64,000 nucleotides of DNA from an uncultured Clostridia bacterium (GCA_947589045.1 CANQBQ010000011.1:1-64000); one strand, 5' to 3'. Positions 14,761 through 24,016 are shown, counted from the stretch's first letter. The notes: generated by a model from the letters alone, not told the origin. Program-made: numbers and translations.

Positions 14761-16524
14761 ATGAAGGTTATTTATAAAAACGGACAGGTCGGGGAGTGTG
14801 CGCCCGAGGAGGAACTGCACGTCATACGCCACACCGCGGCACATGTTATGGCGCAGGCGATAAAGCGTCTGTTCCCGCAGGCGGACTTTGCCTACGGACC
14901 CGCAACCGAAAAGGGTTTTTACTATGACGTTGACTTAAAGGGCGAGAAACTCTCGGACGAGGATTTGCAAAACATCGAAAAGGAAATGCGCAAAATCGTC
15001 AAGGAGAATATCCCGATAAGACCGTCAATATTGCCGCGCGAGGAAGCGATCGCGCTGATGGAGAGCAGGGGCGAAAAGTACAAGGTCGAGCATATCGGCG
15101 ATTTGGACGAGGACGCCGAGATTAGCTTTTACACTCAGGGCGAGTACGTGGATATGTGCGTCGGGCCCCACCTTTGCTATACCAAGGCTTTAAAGGCGTT
15201 TAAAATTATGGGTCAGTCGGGCGCGTACTGGAAGAACGACAAGAACAACACTATGCTCACCCGTATAAACGGCACTGCGTTTAAGACTCAGCAGGAGCTT
15301 GACGACTACCTCGTGCTTTTGGAGGAGGCGGAAAAGCGCGACCACCGCAGAATAGGAAAAGAAATGGGTCTTTTTATGATGAGCGACGAGGCTCCCGGAT
15401 TTCCGTTCTTTTTGCCAAAGGGTATGGCGCTCAAAAACGCACTTATAGATTACTGGCGCGAAATTCATACGCGTCAGAATTACGTTGAGATTTCCACCCC
15501 TCTGATAATGAACCGTCATTTGTGGGAAACCAGCGGTCACTGGGACCACTATAAGGACAATATGTATTCCACGACCATTGACGATGACGTATATTGCGTA
15601 AAGCCGATGAACTGCCCCGGCGGCGTTATGGTATATGCTTCAAAGCCGCACAGCTACCGCGAGCTTCCGATGCGCGTGGGCGAGCTTGGAATAGTCCACC
15701 GCCATGAGCTTCGCGGAGCGCTCCACGGTCTTTTCCGCGTGAGATGCTTCACCCAGGATGACGCGCATATATTTATGCGCCGCGACCAGATTACGGATGA
15801 GATTATCGGCGTTGTAGACCTTATAAACGAGGTTTACACAAAGTTCGGATTTAAGTATTTTGTAGAGCTTTCCACCCGCCCGGAGGACAGTATGGGAAGC
15901 GATGAGGACTGGGAGGCGGCGACCGAAGGCTTAAAGGGCGCGCTTGAAAAGCTGGGTCTGCCCTACACCATAAACGAGGGCGACGGCGCGTTCTACGGTC
16001 CCAAGATAGACTTCCACCTCAGAGACTCTTTGGACAGAGAGTGGCAGTGCGGCACAATTCAGCTTGACTTCCAGATGCCGCTCAACTTCGGGCTTGAGTA
16101 CGTTGATGAGAACGGCGAAAAACAGCGCCCGATTATGATTCACCGCGTATGCTTCGGCTCTATCGAGAGGTTTATCGGTATTCTGACCGAGCATTTCGCG
16201 GGCAAGTTCCCGGTATGGCTCGCGCCGACCCAGGCGAAGGTGCTTCTGGTATCGGAGAAGTTTGCCGATTACGGTAAAAAGGTTTATGAGGCTCTGAGAG
16301 CCGCAAAGGTGCGCTGTGAGCTTGACGACAGAAACGAAAAAATCGGCTATATGATAAGAGAGGCGCAGGTGGTTCACCGTGTACCCTATATGGTGGTCAT
16401 AGGTCAGCAGGAGATGAAAAACGGTACGGTTTCGGTCAGAAACCGCGACACCGCTCAAACCGAAACAATGCCGCTTGACGACTTCATCAAAAAAATCACA
16501 AAAGAAATTCAAGAAAGAGTATAA
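14761..16524 (+). CDS. thrS: Threonine--tRNA ligase (lacks TGS domain)
   Basis: Charges tRNA-Thr. At 587 residues it is shorter than the usual 635-645 because the N-terminal TGS domain is missing: the editing domain starts within 20 residues (HTAAHVMAQA, with its second metal-like cluster in DMCVGPH). The class II core follows with the zinc Cys in MNCPGG, motif 2 FRVRCFTQDDAH, His in HRHELRG, and motif 3 around MIHRVCFGSIERF, then the anticodon-binding domain. AGGGG is 9 bp ahead of the ATG, and no upstream in-frame sequence encodes a TGS domain. TGS-less ThrS occurs in many Clostridia. A strong terminator follows. Confidence 0.96.
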   Translation: MKVIYKNGQVGECAPEEELHVIRHTAAHVMAQAIKRLFPQADFAYGPATEKGFYYDVDLKGEKLSDEDLQNIEKEMRKIVKENIPIRPSILPREEAIALMESRGEKYKVEHIGDLDEDAEISFYTQGEYVDMCVGPHLCYTKALKAFKIMGQSGAYWKNDKNNTMLTRINGTAFKTQQELDDYLVLLEEAEKRDHRRIGKEMGLFMMSDEAPGFPFFLPKGMALKNALIDYWREIHTRQNYVEISTPLIMNRHLWETSGHWDHYKDNMYSTTIDDDVYCVKPMNCPGGVMVYASKPHSYRELPMRVGELGIVHRHELRGALHGLFRVRCFTQDDAHIFMRRDQITDEIIGVVDLINEVYTKFGFKYFVELSTRPEDSMGSDEDWEAATEGLKGALEKLGLPYTINEGDGAFYGPKIDFHLRDSLDREWQCGTIQLDFQMPLNFGLEYVDENGEKQRPIMIHRVCFGSIERFIGILTEHFAGKFPVWLAPTQAKVLLVSEKFADYGKKVYEALRAAKVRCELDDRNEKIGYMIREAQVVHRVPYMVVIGQQEMKNGTVSVRNRDTAQTETMPLDDFIKKITKEIQERV

Positions 16525-16533
16525 AAACTCAAA

Positions 16534-16567
16534 AATTCCGTCCGCAAATGCGGACGGGATTTTTTTA
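16534..16567 (+). terminator. Intrinsic terminator of thrS
   Basis: AATTCCGTCCGC, loop aaat, GCGGACGGGATT then seven T. It touches the 3' end of the converging dehydrogenase gene. Confidence 0.88.
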
Positions 16568-17599
16568 TACCCCCGCGCCTATCGGGGCGGGTTCTTCGAT
16601 GCGGTTTTCGGCGTTGCCGCAGCGCATACAAACCTCGTTTTCAAGCTCTCTGCCTTCAAAGTAATCGAGAATATTGCTCACGGTGGTCTCTGCTATGCCC
16701 GACAAAGCCTCCTCGGTCAAAAACGCCTGATGAGAGGTAACTATAACATTCGGCATCGTGATAAGCCGCGCGAGAGTGTCGTCATTTACTATATGTCCCG
16801 AAAAGTCCTCGAAAAACAGGTCGGACTCCTCCTCGTACACGTCAAGACACGCCGCTCCGATTTTCCGCTCCTTAATACCCTCGAGCAAGTCCTCCGAGTT
16901 GATAAGCGCGCCGCGCGACGTGTTGATAAGCACGACCCCCTTTTGCATTTTTTCGATGCTGTCTCTGTCTATGAGATGCTCGGTCTCGGGCGTAAGCGGA
17001 CAATGGAGGGATATTATGTCGCTCTCGCAAAACAGCTCGTCAAGCTCGGTGTAGCGCGCGCCCGTCGCCTCGGACGGGTATTTGTCATATGCGAGAACAT
17101 TCATTCCGAAGCCCCTGCATATTTCAATCAGAGCCTTGCCGATTTTTCCCGTGCCGATTACTCCCATAGTCTTGCCGTAGAGGTCAAAGCCGGTCAGCCC
17201 GTTTAGGCTGAAGTTAAAGTCCTTTGTGCGGTTATACGCCTTGTGAATACGTCTTACAGAGCAGAGCAGCAGCGCCATGGTATGCTCCGCGACCGCGTGC
17301 GGCGAGTACGCGGGAACCCTCGCCACGCGGATTTTTCCCGACGCGGCGGCGAGGTCTACGTTGTTATATCCCGCACAGCGCAAAACGATAAGCCCTATTC
17401 CGAATGAACACAGCTTTTCGATAACAGCGGCGTTTACGTCGTCGTTGACAAACACGCATACCGCGTCTGCGCCGCGTGCCAGTTCCGCCGTCGCTTCACA
17501 CAGCTTTGTGTCGTAAAACTGAAATTCAATGCCGTTTTTAACATACGGCTCAAAAGATTGTTGGTCATATTCCTTGGTATCAAAAAACGCGATTTTCAT
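16565..17599 (-). CDS. D-2-hydroxyacid dehydrogenase (D-lactate dehydrogenase type)
   Basis: NAD-dependent reductase of 2-oxo acids, probably pyruvate to D-lactate. The 344-residue protein has the LdhA-like N-terminus (MKIAFFDTKEYDQQSFE), the Rossmann motif GVIGTGKIGKALIEI, the substrate Arg in VVLINTSRGALINSEDL, and the His in MPNVIVTSHQAFLTEEA. A C-terminal tail (RCGNAENRIEEPAPIGAGV) has two Cys with the preceding CMRC. AAGGAGG lies ahead of the ATG. It is downstream of gyrA with a strong hairpin between, so it is probably expressed separately. D-lactate formation would suit a fermenter; other 2-oxo acids remain possible. Confidence 0.88.
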   Translation of the reverse strand: MKIAFFDTKEYDQQSFEPYVKNGIEFQFYDTKLCEATAELARGADAVCVFVNDDVNAAVIEKLCSFGIGLIVLRCAGYNNVDLAAASGKIRVARVPAYSPHAVAEHTMALLLCSVRRIHKAYNRTKDFNFSLNGLTGFDLYGKTMGVIGTGKIGKALIEICRGFGMNVLAYDKYPSEATGARYTELDELFCESDIISLHCPLTPETEHLIDRDSIEKMQKGVVLINTSRGALINSEDLLEGIKERKIGAACLDVYEEESDLFFEDFSGHIVNDDTLARLITMPNVIVTSHQAFLTEEALSGIAETTVSNILDYFEGRELENEVCMRCGNAENRIEEPAPIGAGV

Positions 17600-17657
17600 A
17601 CAAACGCCTCCTTTGCCTGTTGGTAGTATGCCCTGTTTTCGGGCTCGTTAGTAAAAT

Positions 17658-17693
17658 AAATTCACGGAAAATCAAAGGATTTTCCGTGAATTT
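17658..17693 (-). terminator. Intrinsic terminator of gyrA
   Basis: Perfect 16-bp stem (arms 17658-17673 and 17678-17693) with a 4-nt loop, T-rich afterwards on the minus strand, between gyrA and the dehydrogenase gene. Confidence 0.8.
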
Positions 17694-17751
17694 AAAATTT
17701 AAGCGTTTATGAAAACCGCGCGGGTTTATATTCCCATTTAATTTTGTCTGA

Positions 17752-20208
17752 TTATTCCTCCGTCTCCTCGTCGGAACGCTCCGCGAGCGCGACAGACGAA
17801 ATATTCACGTTTTCGGGCAGACGCATAAGACGCACGCCCTTGGTCGCTCTGCCGAACGTCGATATATCGCGGGTGTCTATTCTTATGATAACTCCCTCCG
17901 AGGTTATGAGCATAACGTCCTTATCGTCGCCCACAACGTCAAATCCCGCGACAAGGCGGGTGTCACCGCTAATCTTGTAGGTGGTTACGCCCTTGCCGCC
18001 GCGCGACTGCACCTTATACTCCGAAAGCTCGGTCTTTTTGCCGTAGCCGCCTTCGGACACGACGAGCAGCTTCGCGTTCTCGCGGTAAAGAGCCATACCC
18101 ACAACGTAGTCGCCGTCCTCCAGCATTATTCCGCGCACTCCGCGGGACGCTCTGCCGGTGACGCGCACGTCCGTCTCTTTGAACCTTATCATTTTTCCGC
18201 TGTGCGTGCCGAGGAATATGTCTTTCTTGCCGTCGGTCAGTTCAACGCGGATAAGCTCGTCGCCCTCGTCCAGCTTAATGGCTATCTTACCGCCTCTGGG
18301 GATATGCTCGTATTCCATAAGGTCGGTCTTTTTGATAACGCCGCCTCGGGTCGCAAACGTCAGATAACAGCCCTCTTTATACTCGCGCACCGGGAGCATT
18401 GTCTGCACCTTTTCGCCCGGCTCGAGCGGAATTAGATTGACTATCGGAGTACCCTTCGCCTGTCTGCCGGTCTCGGGTATTCTGTACGCCTTTATCGCAA
18501 ACATTCTGCCCCTGTCGGTAAAGAACAGGATATGCGCGTGGGTGGACGCGGTAAGCATCGTGCTTACGAAGTCCTCCTCCTTGGTCTGCAAGCCCATTAT
18601 ACCCTTGCCGCCGCGTCTCTGGCTGTGATAGGTGTCGCTCGACAGACGCTTTATATATCCGACGTGGGTGAGGGTGATGACGTTTTCCTCCTCCTCGATA
18701 AGGTCCTCGATGTCAATATCGTCCTCCGCAGGCTCGAGCGAGGTGCGTCTATCGTCGCCGAACTTGTTGCGGATTTCGATTATCTCCTCTTTTACGACCT
18801 GAAGCACCTTCTTCTCATCCGACAAAATCTCGTTGAGATGTGCAATAAGCTTTGTAAGCTCGTTAAATTCGTTCTGAATTTTCTCTCGCTCCATTCCGGC
18901 GAGTCTGCCGAGCTGCATCGTAACTATCGCCTGAGCCTGAACGTCGGTAAACTCAAACCTCTCAATCAAACGCTCCTTTGCTACCGCTATTGTGCTTGAC
19001 GAGCGAATAATGTTTATTACCTCGTCGATATTGTCGGTCGCCTTGATAAGTCCTTCGAGTATATGGGCGCGCGCCTCCGCCTTTTTCTTATCAAACACGG
19101 TTCTGCGGGTAACGACGTCCTCCTGGAATTTGATGTAGTGCGTCAATATTTCTTTAAGATTGAGCGTCTTGGGCTCGCCGTCCACAAGCGCAATCATAAT
19201 CATACTGAATGTGTCCTCAAGCTGGGTGTACTTATAGAGCTGATTTAAAACTATCGTGCCGTTCACGTCGCGCTTAAGCTCAACCACGATACGCATACCC
19301 TCGCGGTCGGACTCGTCACGTATGTCCGAAATTCCCTCAACTCTCTTTTCGTGTACAAGCTCGGCTATTTTCTCGATAAGTCTCGCCTTGTTTACCATAT
19401 AAGGTATCTCGGTTATGACTATCCTCTGACGGTTGTCCTTCCAGTCCTCGACCTCGGCGCGGGCGCGCATTTTTATTTTGCCGCGTCCGGTATGGTAAGC
19501 CGCTCGTATGCCGCTCATACCCATAATCTTTGCGCCCGTCGGGAAATCGGGGCCCTTAATGTATTCCATAATCTCATCAATGCTCATATCGGGATTGTCG
19601 ATAAGCGCAACTATTCCGTCTATGACCTCGGTGAGGTTGTGAGGCGGTATGTTAGTCGCCATACCTACCGCGATACCGTTTGAACCGTTGACCAAAAGGT
19701 GCGGAAATCTCGACGGCAGGACGACCGGCTCTTTTCGGCTCTCATCGAAGTTGGGCATAAACTCAACCGTGTCCTTGTCTATGTCGGTCAGCATATGAAG
19801 CGAGAGCTTCGACATTCTCGCCTCGGTGTATCTGTACGCCGCGGGCGGGTCGCCGTCCACCGAGCCGAAGTTTCCGTGACCGTCAACCATAGGATACCTC
19901 AGCGAAAAGTCCTGCGCCATTCGCACAAGCGCATCGTAAACCGAAGCGTCGCCGTGCGGGTGGTACTTACCGAGAACGTCGCCGACGGTCGCCGCGCACT
20001 TTTTGTACGGCTTGTCGGGGGTGAGTCCCGCCTCGTGCATAGTGTATAAAATTCGCCTGTGAACCGGCTTTAATCCGTCGCGCACGTCCGGAAGCGCACG
20101 ACCCACGATAACCGACATCGCATAGTCGATGTACGACTTTCTCATCTCCTGATTGATTTCAACAGGATTTATTTTGAGTTTTGATACGTCAAACAGTTCT
20201 TCACTCAT
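17752..20208 (-). CDS. gyrA: DNA gyrase subunit A
   Basis: Catalytic subunit of DNA gyrase, 818 residues. It has the breakage-reunion domain with the catalytic Tyr in [14 protein letters not shown] and the quinolone region [17 protein letters not shown], in which Ala stands at the E. coli Ser83 position. The C-terminal beta-pinwheel contains the GyrA box QRRGGKG, which marks gyrase rather than topoisomerase IV. AAGAGG lies 9 bp ahead of the ATG. gyrB is not adjacent in this window. The acidic C-terminal tail SDEETEE is common in Firmicutes. Confidence 0.97.
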   Translation of the reverse strand: MSEELFDVSKLKINPVEINQEMRKSYIDYAMSVIVGRALPDVRDGLKPVHRRILYTMHEAGLTPDKPYKKCAATVGDVLGKYHPHGDASVYDALVRMAQDFSLRYPMVDGHGNFGSVDGDPPAAYRYTEARMSKLSLHMLTDIDKDTVEFMPNFDESRKEPVVLPSRFPHLLVNGSNGIAVGMATNIPPHNLTEVIDGIVALIDNPDMSIDEIMEYIKGPDFPTGAKIMGMSGIRAAYHTGRGKIKMRARAEVEDWKDNRQRIVITEIPYMVNKARLIEKIAELVHEKRVEGISDIRDESDREGMRIVVELKRDVNGTIVLNQLYKYTQLEDTFSMIMIALVDGEPKTLNLKEILTHYIKFQEDVVTRRTVFDKKKAEARAHILEGLIKATDNIDEVINIIRSSSTIAVAKERLIERFEFTDVQAQAIVTMQLGRLAGMEREKIQNEFNELTKLIAHLNEILSDEKKVLQVVKEEIIEIRNKFGDDRRTSLEPAEDDIDIEDLIEEEENVITLTHVGYIKRLSSDTYHSQRRGGKGIMGLQTKEEDFVSTMLTASTHAHILFFTDRGRMFAIKAYRIPETGRQAKGTPIVNLIPLEPGEKVQTMLPVREYKEGCYLTFATRGGVIKKTDLMEYEHIPRGGKIAIKLDEGDELIRVELTDGKKDIFLGTHSGKMIRFKETDVRVTGRASRGVRGIMLEDGDYVVGMALYRENAKLLVVSEGGYGKKTELSEYKVQSRGGKGVTTYKISGDTRLVAGFDVVGDDKDVMLITSEGVIIRIDTRDISTFGRATKGVRLMRLPENVNISSVALAERSDEETEE

Positions 20209-20373
20209 TTATGTAAACCTCTTTTCCGCGAATTGGCAAAAATACGCTCATTTTGCCCGCTAAATTTAAAATCACTGTTTATATTATTCTCCATAAATTT
20301 CAAAAACCCTCTAAAATATTAAAATTTTACAGTTATTTTTAAAAATATTTCCGCACTCTGCGCGGGCATACCC

Positions 20374-20406
20374 TTTGTCAACTTATTTTGAAAATAGGTT
20401 GACAAA
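20374..20406 (+). promoter_or_regulatory. BirA operator of bioY
   Basis: Inverted repeat TTTGTCAAC (20374-20382), 15-bp spacer, GTTGACAAA (20398-20406). It matches the Firmicutes BirA site (TTGTnAAC - about 15 - GTTnACAA) and its right arm covers the -35 box, so biotin-loaded BirA should repress bioY. Confidence 0.88.
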
Positions 20407-20427
20407 CGTCATAAAGCGGTGTATAAT
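20399..20427 (+). promoter_or_regulatory. Sigma-A promoter of bioY
   Basis: TTGACA (20399-20404), 17-bp spacer, TATAAT (20422-20427). Confidence 0.88.
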
Positions 20428-20484
20428 TCAGTTGTTATTTTGGGGAAAGCGGGGCGGCAAGCCCCACGGAAACGGAGAACTTTT

Positions 20485-21021
20485 ATGAACAGACAAAAAA
20501 TTCACCGGCTTGTATTCATCGCACTTATGACCGCCGTAATATGCGCGGTCAGCCCTTTTACCGTTCCGATTGGCGCGGTACCCGTCTCAATGACAATTCT
20601 CGCAATATTCTTTGCGCTGTACGTCCTCGGTATGAAAAGCGGTCTTATAAGCTGTCTTTTGTATATACTGATAGGCTTTATCGGAGTGCCCGTTTTTTCG
20701 GGCTTCGGAAGCGGCGAGGCAAAGGTGCTGGGTCCCACGGGCGGATATATTTTAGGCTATATTTTCCTCGCGTTGATTGCGGGATTTTTCATAGACCGTT
20801 TCCCCGAAAACCGCCTCATTCCGTTTTTCGGTATGCTCGCGGGAGTGGTAGTGTGCTACGCCTTCGGCACGGCGTGGCTTATGTATCAGGCGCATATGAC
20901 GCTCTCTCAGGCGCTTTTGGCGGGAGTTATCCCGTTTATTCCGTTTGACCTGCTCAAAGCGGCAATTGCCGCCTTGGCAGGACCTAAAATCCGCAAGGCG
21001 GTCGCAAAAGCAAAGCAATAA
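20485..21021 (+). CDS. bioY: Biotin ECF transporter S component BioY
   Basis: Membrane substrate-binding subunit for biotin uptake, 178 residues with about six membrane segments (for example VFIALMTAVICAVSPFTVPIG, LGPTGGYILGYIFLALIAGF, the conserved BioY GPTGGYxxG motif). It needs an ECF energy module encoded elsewhere. The ATG at 20485 has CGGAGAA in front; an in-frame GTG at 20419 falls inside the promoter and cannot be the start. The BirA operator upstream independently supports the biotin assignment. No biotin synthesis gene is nearby, so the cell may depend on uptake. Confidence 0.95.
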   Translation: MNRQKIHRLVFIALMTAVICAVSPFTVPIGAVPVSMTILAIFFALYVLGMKSGLISCLLYILIGFIGVPVFSGFGSGEAKVLGPTGGYILGYIFLALIAGFFIDRFPENRLIPFFGMLAGVVVCYAFGTAWLMYQAHMTLSQALLAGVIPFIPFDLLKAAIAALAGPKIRKAVAKAKQ

Positions 21022-21024
21022 AAC

Positions 21025-21046
21025 AAGCGCGGCGATAGCCGCGCTT
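21025..21046 (+). terminator. Intrinsic terminator of bioY
   Basis: AAGCGCGGC, loop gata, GCCGCGCTT, then TTGCTTTC, directly after the bioY stop. Confidence 0.82.
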
Positions 21047-21079
21047 TTGCTTTCATTGTTTCTCAGTTCCTATTTGTTC

Positions 21080-21736
21080 CTATTTAATAAGCTCCGCAAA
21101 ATCAAGGATATATTTATCCGAGAGCTGTTTAAGCTGTGCCTGCTTTTCCGCACTGTAACTGTCGAAAACTCCCACCGCGTACATACCCGCCGCACGCGCG
21201 CCGAGTATGCCGTCGGGTATGTCCTCAAAAACGGCGCAGTCGGCGGGCTTAACGCCGAGCTTGTCCGCAACATACAAATATATATCGGGAAAGCCCTTAC
21301 CGCGCTTTACCGCGTCGGTCGAGGAAATGCAGTCGAACAAGCCGTATATACCCGTATTTTTGAGCGCGGGTACCGCGAGATGCTCCATAGTCGCGGTGGC
21401 AAGTCCGAGCAAAATTCCGTGCGCCTTTAAGTATTCCAAAAACTCCTTCGCGTGGGGCTTGAGAGGCACCGAGCAAGAATACCTCTCGTGAGCCATCTCT
21501 GTCCACTCGTCAATCAGGCTTTGCGGCTTTTCGTCAAGCCCGAACCGCTCTATTGTATATTCAGCGGTGCGCCAAAAGCCCATAGGCGCGACCGTTTGCA
21601 TATAATCGCTCGGCACGGGCGAAATTCCGCGCTTACTTAAAAATTCAATGTCTATGCTCTCCCAGACTCCCATCGAGTCAATGAGCGTGCCGTCCAAATC
21701 AAAAATCGCGCATTTGCAGTTGTGTTTAACGTCCAT
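21080..21736 (-). CDS. HAD-family phosphatase (beta-phosphoglucomutase-like)
   Basis: Haloacid-dehalogenase-type phosphatase, 218 residues. It has the nucleophile motif FDLDGTLIDSMG, a helical cap, motif II in LGLATATMEH, the Lys in KRGKGFPDIYLYVA and the acidic motif AVFEDIPDGILGARAAGM. This is the PGMB-like subfamily, whose members act on small phosphorylated metabolites; the substrate cannot be read from sequence. The ATG at 21736 lies 2 bp after the stop of the upstream thiamine pyrophosphokinase gene and uses GGGAGGA within that gene, so the two are translationally linked. Confidence 0.86.
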   Translation of the reverse strand: MDVKHNCKCAIFDLDGTLIDSMGVWESIDIEFLSKRGISPVPSDYMQTVAPMGFWRTAEYTIERFGLDEKPQSLIDEWTEMAHERYSCSVPLKPHAKEFLEYLKAHGILLGLATATMEHLAVPALKNTGIYGLFDCISSTDAVKRGKGFPDIYLYVADKLGVKPADCAVFEDIPDGILGARAAGMYAVGVFDSYSAEKQAQLKQLSDKYILDFAELIK

Positions 21737-21738
21737 AT

Positions 21739-22362
21739 TTAAGAAAAGTCCTCCCACATAATCAGCAGCGTGCCGTTTTTCACCGAAATTTCCGCGTCGC
21801 CGCCGACAAAGCTGTTGCTTACTCCCATCGGGAAATCGCGCCTTAATTCGCCGTCCTTAAGCGAATACAAAAGACCCGTCTCGGTCACCCCGCACGACAC
21901 CTCGTCGAGCGAAAACACCGACACCGTTCCCGCGTCGCGTCGCGGCAGACGAAGCGAGCCGTTTTTTATCACGGCGTACACCTCTCTCATACCGACAAGA
22001 CAGCCGAACGCGCCGAGCGACGCAAGGCGGCACAGCGCCTGAATATTCGCAACGGTATGGTCGGGGCGTTTTCCGCCCGTACCTCCGAAAATATAAAACC
22101 TTTTAAATCCCCGCGCAAGACCCTCGTTTATCGCAAGCATAGTATCGGTATCGTCCTTTTTTATCGGGTCTACGCTTATTACGTCGGGCAGATTGGGAAC
22201 AAAGCCGAGCGAGTCAAAATCGCCCACGCACAAATCGGGAACAACTCCCGCCTTTTCCAGCGCGCCGCAGCCGCCGTCCGCCGCTATGACAAAATCGCCG
22301 TCCTTGGGGCAAAACGCCTCGCGGTTAAAGTCTCCCGCTCCGACTATATAGCAATCGGGCAT
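21739..22362 (-). CDS. thiN: Thiamine pyrophosphokinase
   Basis: Converts thiamine plus ATP to thiamine diphosphate. The 207-residue protein has the family motifs VIAADGGCGALEKAG, PDLCVGDFDSLG, the DKDDTDTMLA-like block PIKKDDTDTMLAINEG, and FGGTGGKRPDHTVANIQ, and a C-terminal beta domain ending GVSNSFVGGDAEISVKNG. It heads a two-gene operon with the HAD phosphatase, driven by the promoter at 22405-22433. Confidence 0.93.
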   Translation of the reverse strand: MPDCYIVGAGDFNREAFCPKDGDFVIAADGGCGALEKAGVVPDLCVGDFDSLGFVPNLPDVISVDPIKKDDTDTMLAINEGLARGFKRFYIFGGTGGKRPDHTVANIQALCRLASLGAFGCLVGMREVYAVIKNGSLRLPRRDAGTVSVFSLDEVSCGVTETGLLYSLKDGELRRDFPMGVSNSFVGGDAEISVKNGTLLIMWEDFS

Positions 22363-22404
22363 AACCTATACCCCCAAAATTAAGAATTTATTAAATTTAC
22401 ATTA

Positions 22405-22433
22405 ATTATAAATTAAATTTTAAATAAATTCAA
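22405..22433 (-). promoter_or_regulatory. Sigma-A promoter of thiN-HAD operon
   Basis: Minus strand TTGAAT (22428-22433), 17-bp spacer, TATAAT (22405-22410). Confidence 0.78.
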
Positions 22434-22441
22434 TAAAAATG

Positions 22442-22470
22442 TTGTCGAAAGCCCAAAAACGTGATATAAA
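22442..22470 (+). promoter_or_regulatory. Promoter of VTT-domain gene
   Basis: TTGTCG (22442-22447), 17-bp spacer, TATAAA (22465-22470), back-to-back with the thiN promoter. Confidence 0.6.
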
Positions 22471-22519
22471 TAATAGAAACGAAAAAATAAACCAAAAAAC
22501 TTAAGAATGTGAATTTCGT

Positions 22520-23239
22520 ATGGAAAAATTAAAGAAGTTTATAACATCAAAAGCGTTTGTAAATACCGTTATGTGGCTGATTGCCATCGCGCTCATCGTT
22601 ATGACGGTATGGTTCGTCGCACACTTTTGGAGATACTTCTCATCGTTCGGAGACGAACGCTCGCGCGACGCGCTCAAGGACGCGATTTTGGAGTACCGTC
22701 CTTTTGATATGCTGATTCTTTTGGCTATCCAAATCGTGCAGGTCGTGATTGCGATAATCCCCGGCGGTCCCATCGAGGTCGTGGCGGGACTTATATACGG
22801 CACGTTCGGCGGCGCGGCTCTCGTGCTTGCGGGAACCATTCTCGGAAGTATGTCGGTTTTCAGCCTTGTGAGATTTTTCGGACATAAGCTCGTCGAAAGG
22901 GTGTTTGCGAGCGAAAAGCTCTCTAAGTTTAAATTTTTGAACGATACCAAACGGCTGGAAATAATAATATTCATTCTGTTCTTCATACCCGGGCTGCCAA
23001 AGGATATGCTGACGTATATCGCGCCCCTCACCAAGATAAAGCAGCGCGATTTCCTCATAATAACCACGATTGCGCGAATACCCGCCGTGGTTTCTTCGAC
23101 CTACATAGGCTCTGCGCTGGACGACGGAAAATTCCTAAATTCTGTAATTATGCTCACGGTCATAGGAGTGCTGGGCATACTCGGAATATTGCTCCATAAC
23201 AAGTGGCTCGATAAGAAAGGAAAGACTTCGAGTAAATAG
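22520..23239 (+). CDS. TVP38/TMEM64 (VTT-domain) membrane protein
   Basis: Integral membrane protein of the DedA-related VTT family, 239 residues, with membrane segments near the N-terminus (MWLIAIALIVMTVWFVAHFW), centre (IQVVIAIIPGGPIEVVAGLIYG, the hallmark re-entrant motif), and C-terminus (VIMLTVIGVLGILGILLH). The FxPGxPKDMLTY-like stretch FFIPGLPKDMLTYIA is typical of bacterial TVP38 proteins. Relatives act as lipid scramblases or flippases; the role here is unknown. The stop is TAG, evidence that TAG is an ordinary stop in this genome. The RBS is weak. Confidence 0.88.
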   Translation: MEKLKKFITSKAFVNTVMWLIAIALIVMTVWFVAHFWRYFSSFGDERSRDALKDAILEYRPFDMLILLAIQIVQVVIAIIPGGPIEVVAGLIYGTFGGAALVLAGTILGSMSVFSLVRFFGHKLVERVFASEKLSKFKFLNDTKRLEIIIFILFFIPGLPKDMLTYIAPLTKIKQRDFLIITTIARIPAVVSSTYIGSALDDGKFLNSVIMLTVIGVLGILGILLHNKWLDKKGKTSSK

Positions 23240-23256
23240 ACGACGGCAATAAAATA

Positions 23257-23285
23257 TTGACAACCCAAAGATTAAGTGTTAAAAT
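23257..23285 (+). promoter_or_regulatory. Promoter of tRNA-Leu
   Basis: TTGACA (23257-23262), 17-bp spacer, TAAAAT (23280-23285), ending 11 bp before the tRNA. Confidence 0.8.
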
Positions 23286-23296
23286 ATAGCTTGCGT

Positions 23297-23385
23297 GCCC
23301 GAGTGGCGGAACTGGCAGACGCCCGGGACTTAAAATCCCGTGGAGAGAAATCTCCGTACCGGTTCGATCCCGGTTTCGGGCACCA
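23297..23385 (+). tRNA. tRNA-Leu (anticodon UAA)
   Basis: Acceptor GCCCGAG pairs with TTCGGGC, followed by encoded ACCA. The anticodon stem CGGGA/TCCCG frames loop CTTAAAA, giving anticodon TAA. A long variable arm (TGGAGAGAAATCTCCG) and GGTTCGATCC T-loop complete a class II tRNA of 89 nt including CCA. Confidence 0.97.
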
Positions 23386-23388
23386 CGC

Positions 23389-23422
23389 CGCCGCGAACAT
23401 TATAATGTTCGCGGCGTCTTTG
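23389..23422 (+). terminator. Intrinsic terminator of tRNA-Leu
   Basis: CGCCGCGAACAT, loop tata, ATGTTCGCGGCG, then TCTTTGTTT; it starts 4 bp after the tRNA CCA. Confidence 0.88.
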
Positions 23423-23423
23423 T

Positions 23424-23735
23424 TTAAATCAGCTTTATATAATTTTGTCTGCCGTAGAAAAAACGAACGATATAAACTATATTCCTTGTCTTGTCAATGC
23501 GGTATATCAAAACATAATTGTTAATTACCGCCTTTCTGTAACCTTGCTTTTTCAGGCGGCTGTCCGCACAATATGAATACATCAGCGGACTGTCCGCAAG
23601 AGAAAAATATATATTCTCTATTTTTTCAAGCAAATTTTTCGCCGCAATCGGATTTTTTAATGAATTTACAATGTAGCCGAGTACATTGTCAATATCGTTA
23701 TGCGCTTCCTCGGATATAACAACGTCATATTTCAT
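23424..23735 (-). CDS. ParE/RelE-type toxin
   Basis: Probable toxin of the RelE/ParE superfamily, 103 residues (KYDVVISEEAHNDIDNVLGYIVNSL... NNYVLIYRIDKTRNIVYIVRFFYGRQNY). The YxVxISxxAxxDIDxVxxYI opening and the final VxRFFYGRQNY strand are typical of ParE-like members, which poison gyrase or cleave mRNA. The start at 23735 overlaps the antitoxin gene by 11 bp; an alternative ATG at 23753 would add six residues. The 3' end lies beside the tRNA-Leu terminator. Confidence 0.86.
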   Translation of the reverse strand: MKYDVVISEEAHNDIDNVLGYIVNSLKNPIAAKNLLEKIENIYFSLADSPLMYSYCADSRLKKQGYRKAVINNYVLIYRIDKTRNIVYIVRFFYGRQNYIKLI

Positions 23736-23985
23736 ATTTTTCTCTGAGCGCATCGACCGACTGCTTTGCCGTTATGGTTCGATTATCGTCAATCGCGCTT
23801 TCTCCCTGCTTGATTTTTTCGTAAATGTCATTCATATAAGCTATTTTTTCATACGCCTCTATGCTCATAATGACCATATCTCCGTAACCGTTTTTCGTTA
23901 TAAACACAGGCTCGTTCAGGCTGTGACACTTTTCCGATATTTCACTTGTGTTTTTTAAATCTTTGATAGGAATAATCCGCGGCAT
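23725..23985 (-). CDS. Phd/RelB-type antitoxin
   Basis: Antitoxin of 86 residues with the Phd/YefM signature: MPRIIPIKDLKNTSEISEKC at the N-terminus, EPVFITKNGYGDMVIMSIEAYE as the DNA-binding and dimer core, and a charged C-terminus that should bind the toxin. GGAG lies 8 bp ahead of the ATG at 23985; a GTG at 23994 is less well placed. It is first in the module and its promoter carries an inverted repeat, fitting autoregulation. Confidence 0.88.
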   Translation of the reverse strand: MPRIIPIKDLKNTSEISEKCHSLNEPVFITKNGYGDMVIMSIEAYEKIAYMNDIYEKIKQGESAIDDNRTITAKQSVDALREKYEI

Positions 23986-24016
23986 AATATCCACTCCTTT
24001 ATGATATTATTGTGTT

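Noticed and set aside
23276-23524. 83-bp-offset ORF with start at 23276 (82 codons) on the plus strand
   Set aside because: It reads straight through the tRNA-Leu gene and its terminator and into the 3' end of the toxin gene on the other strand.
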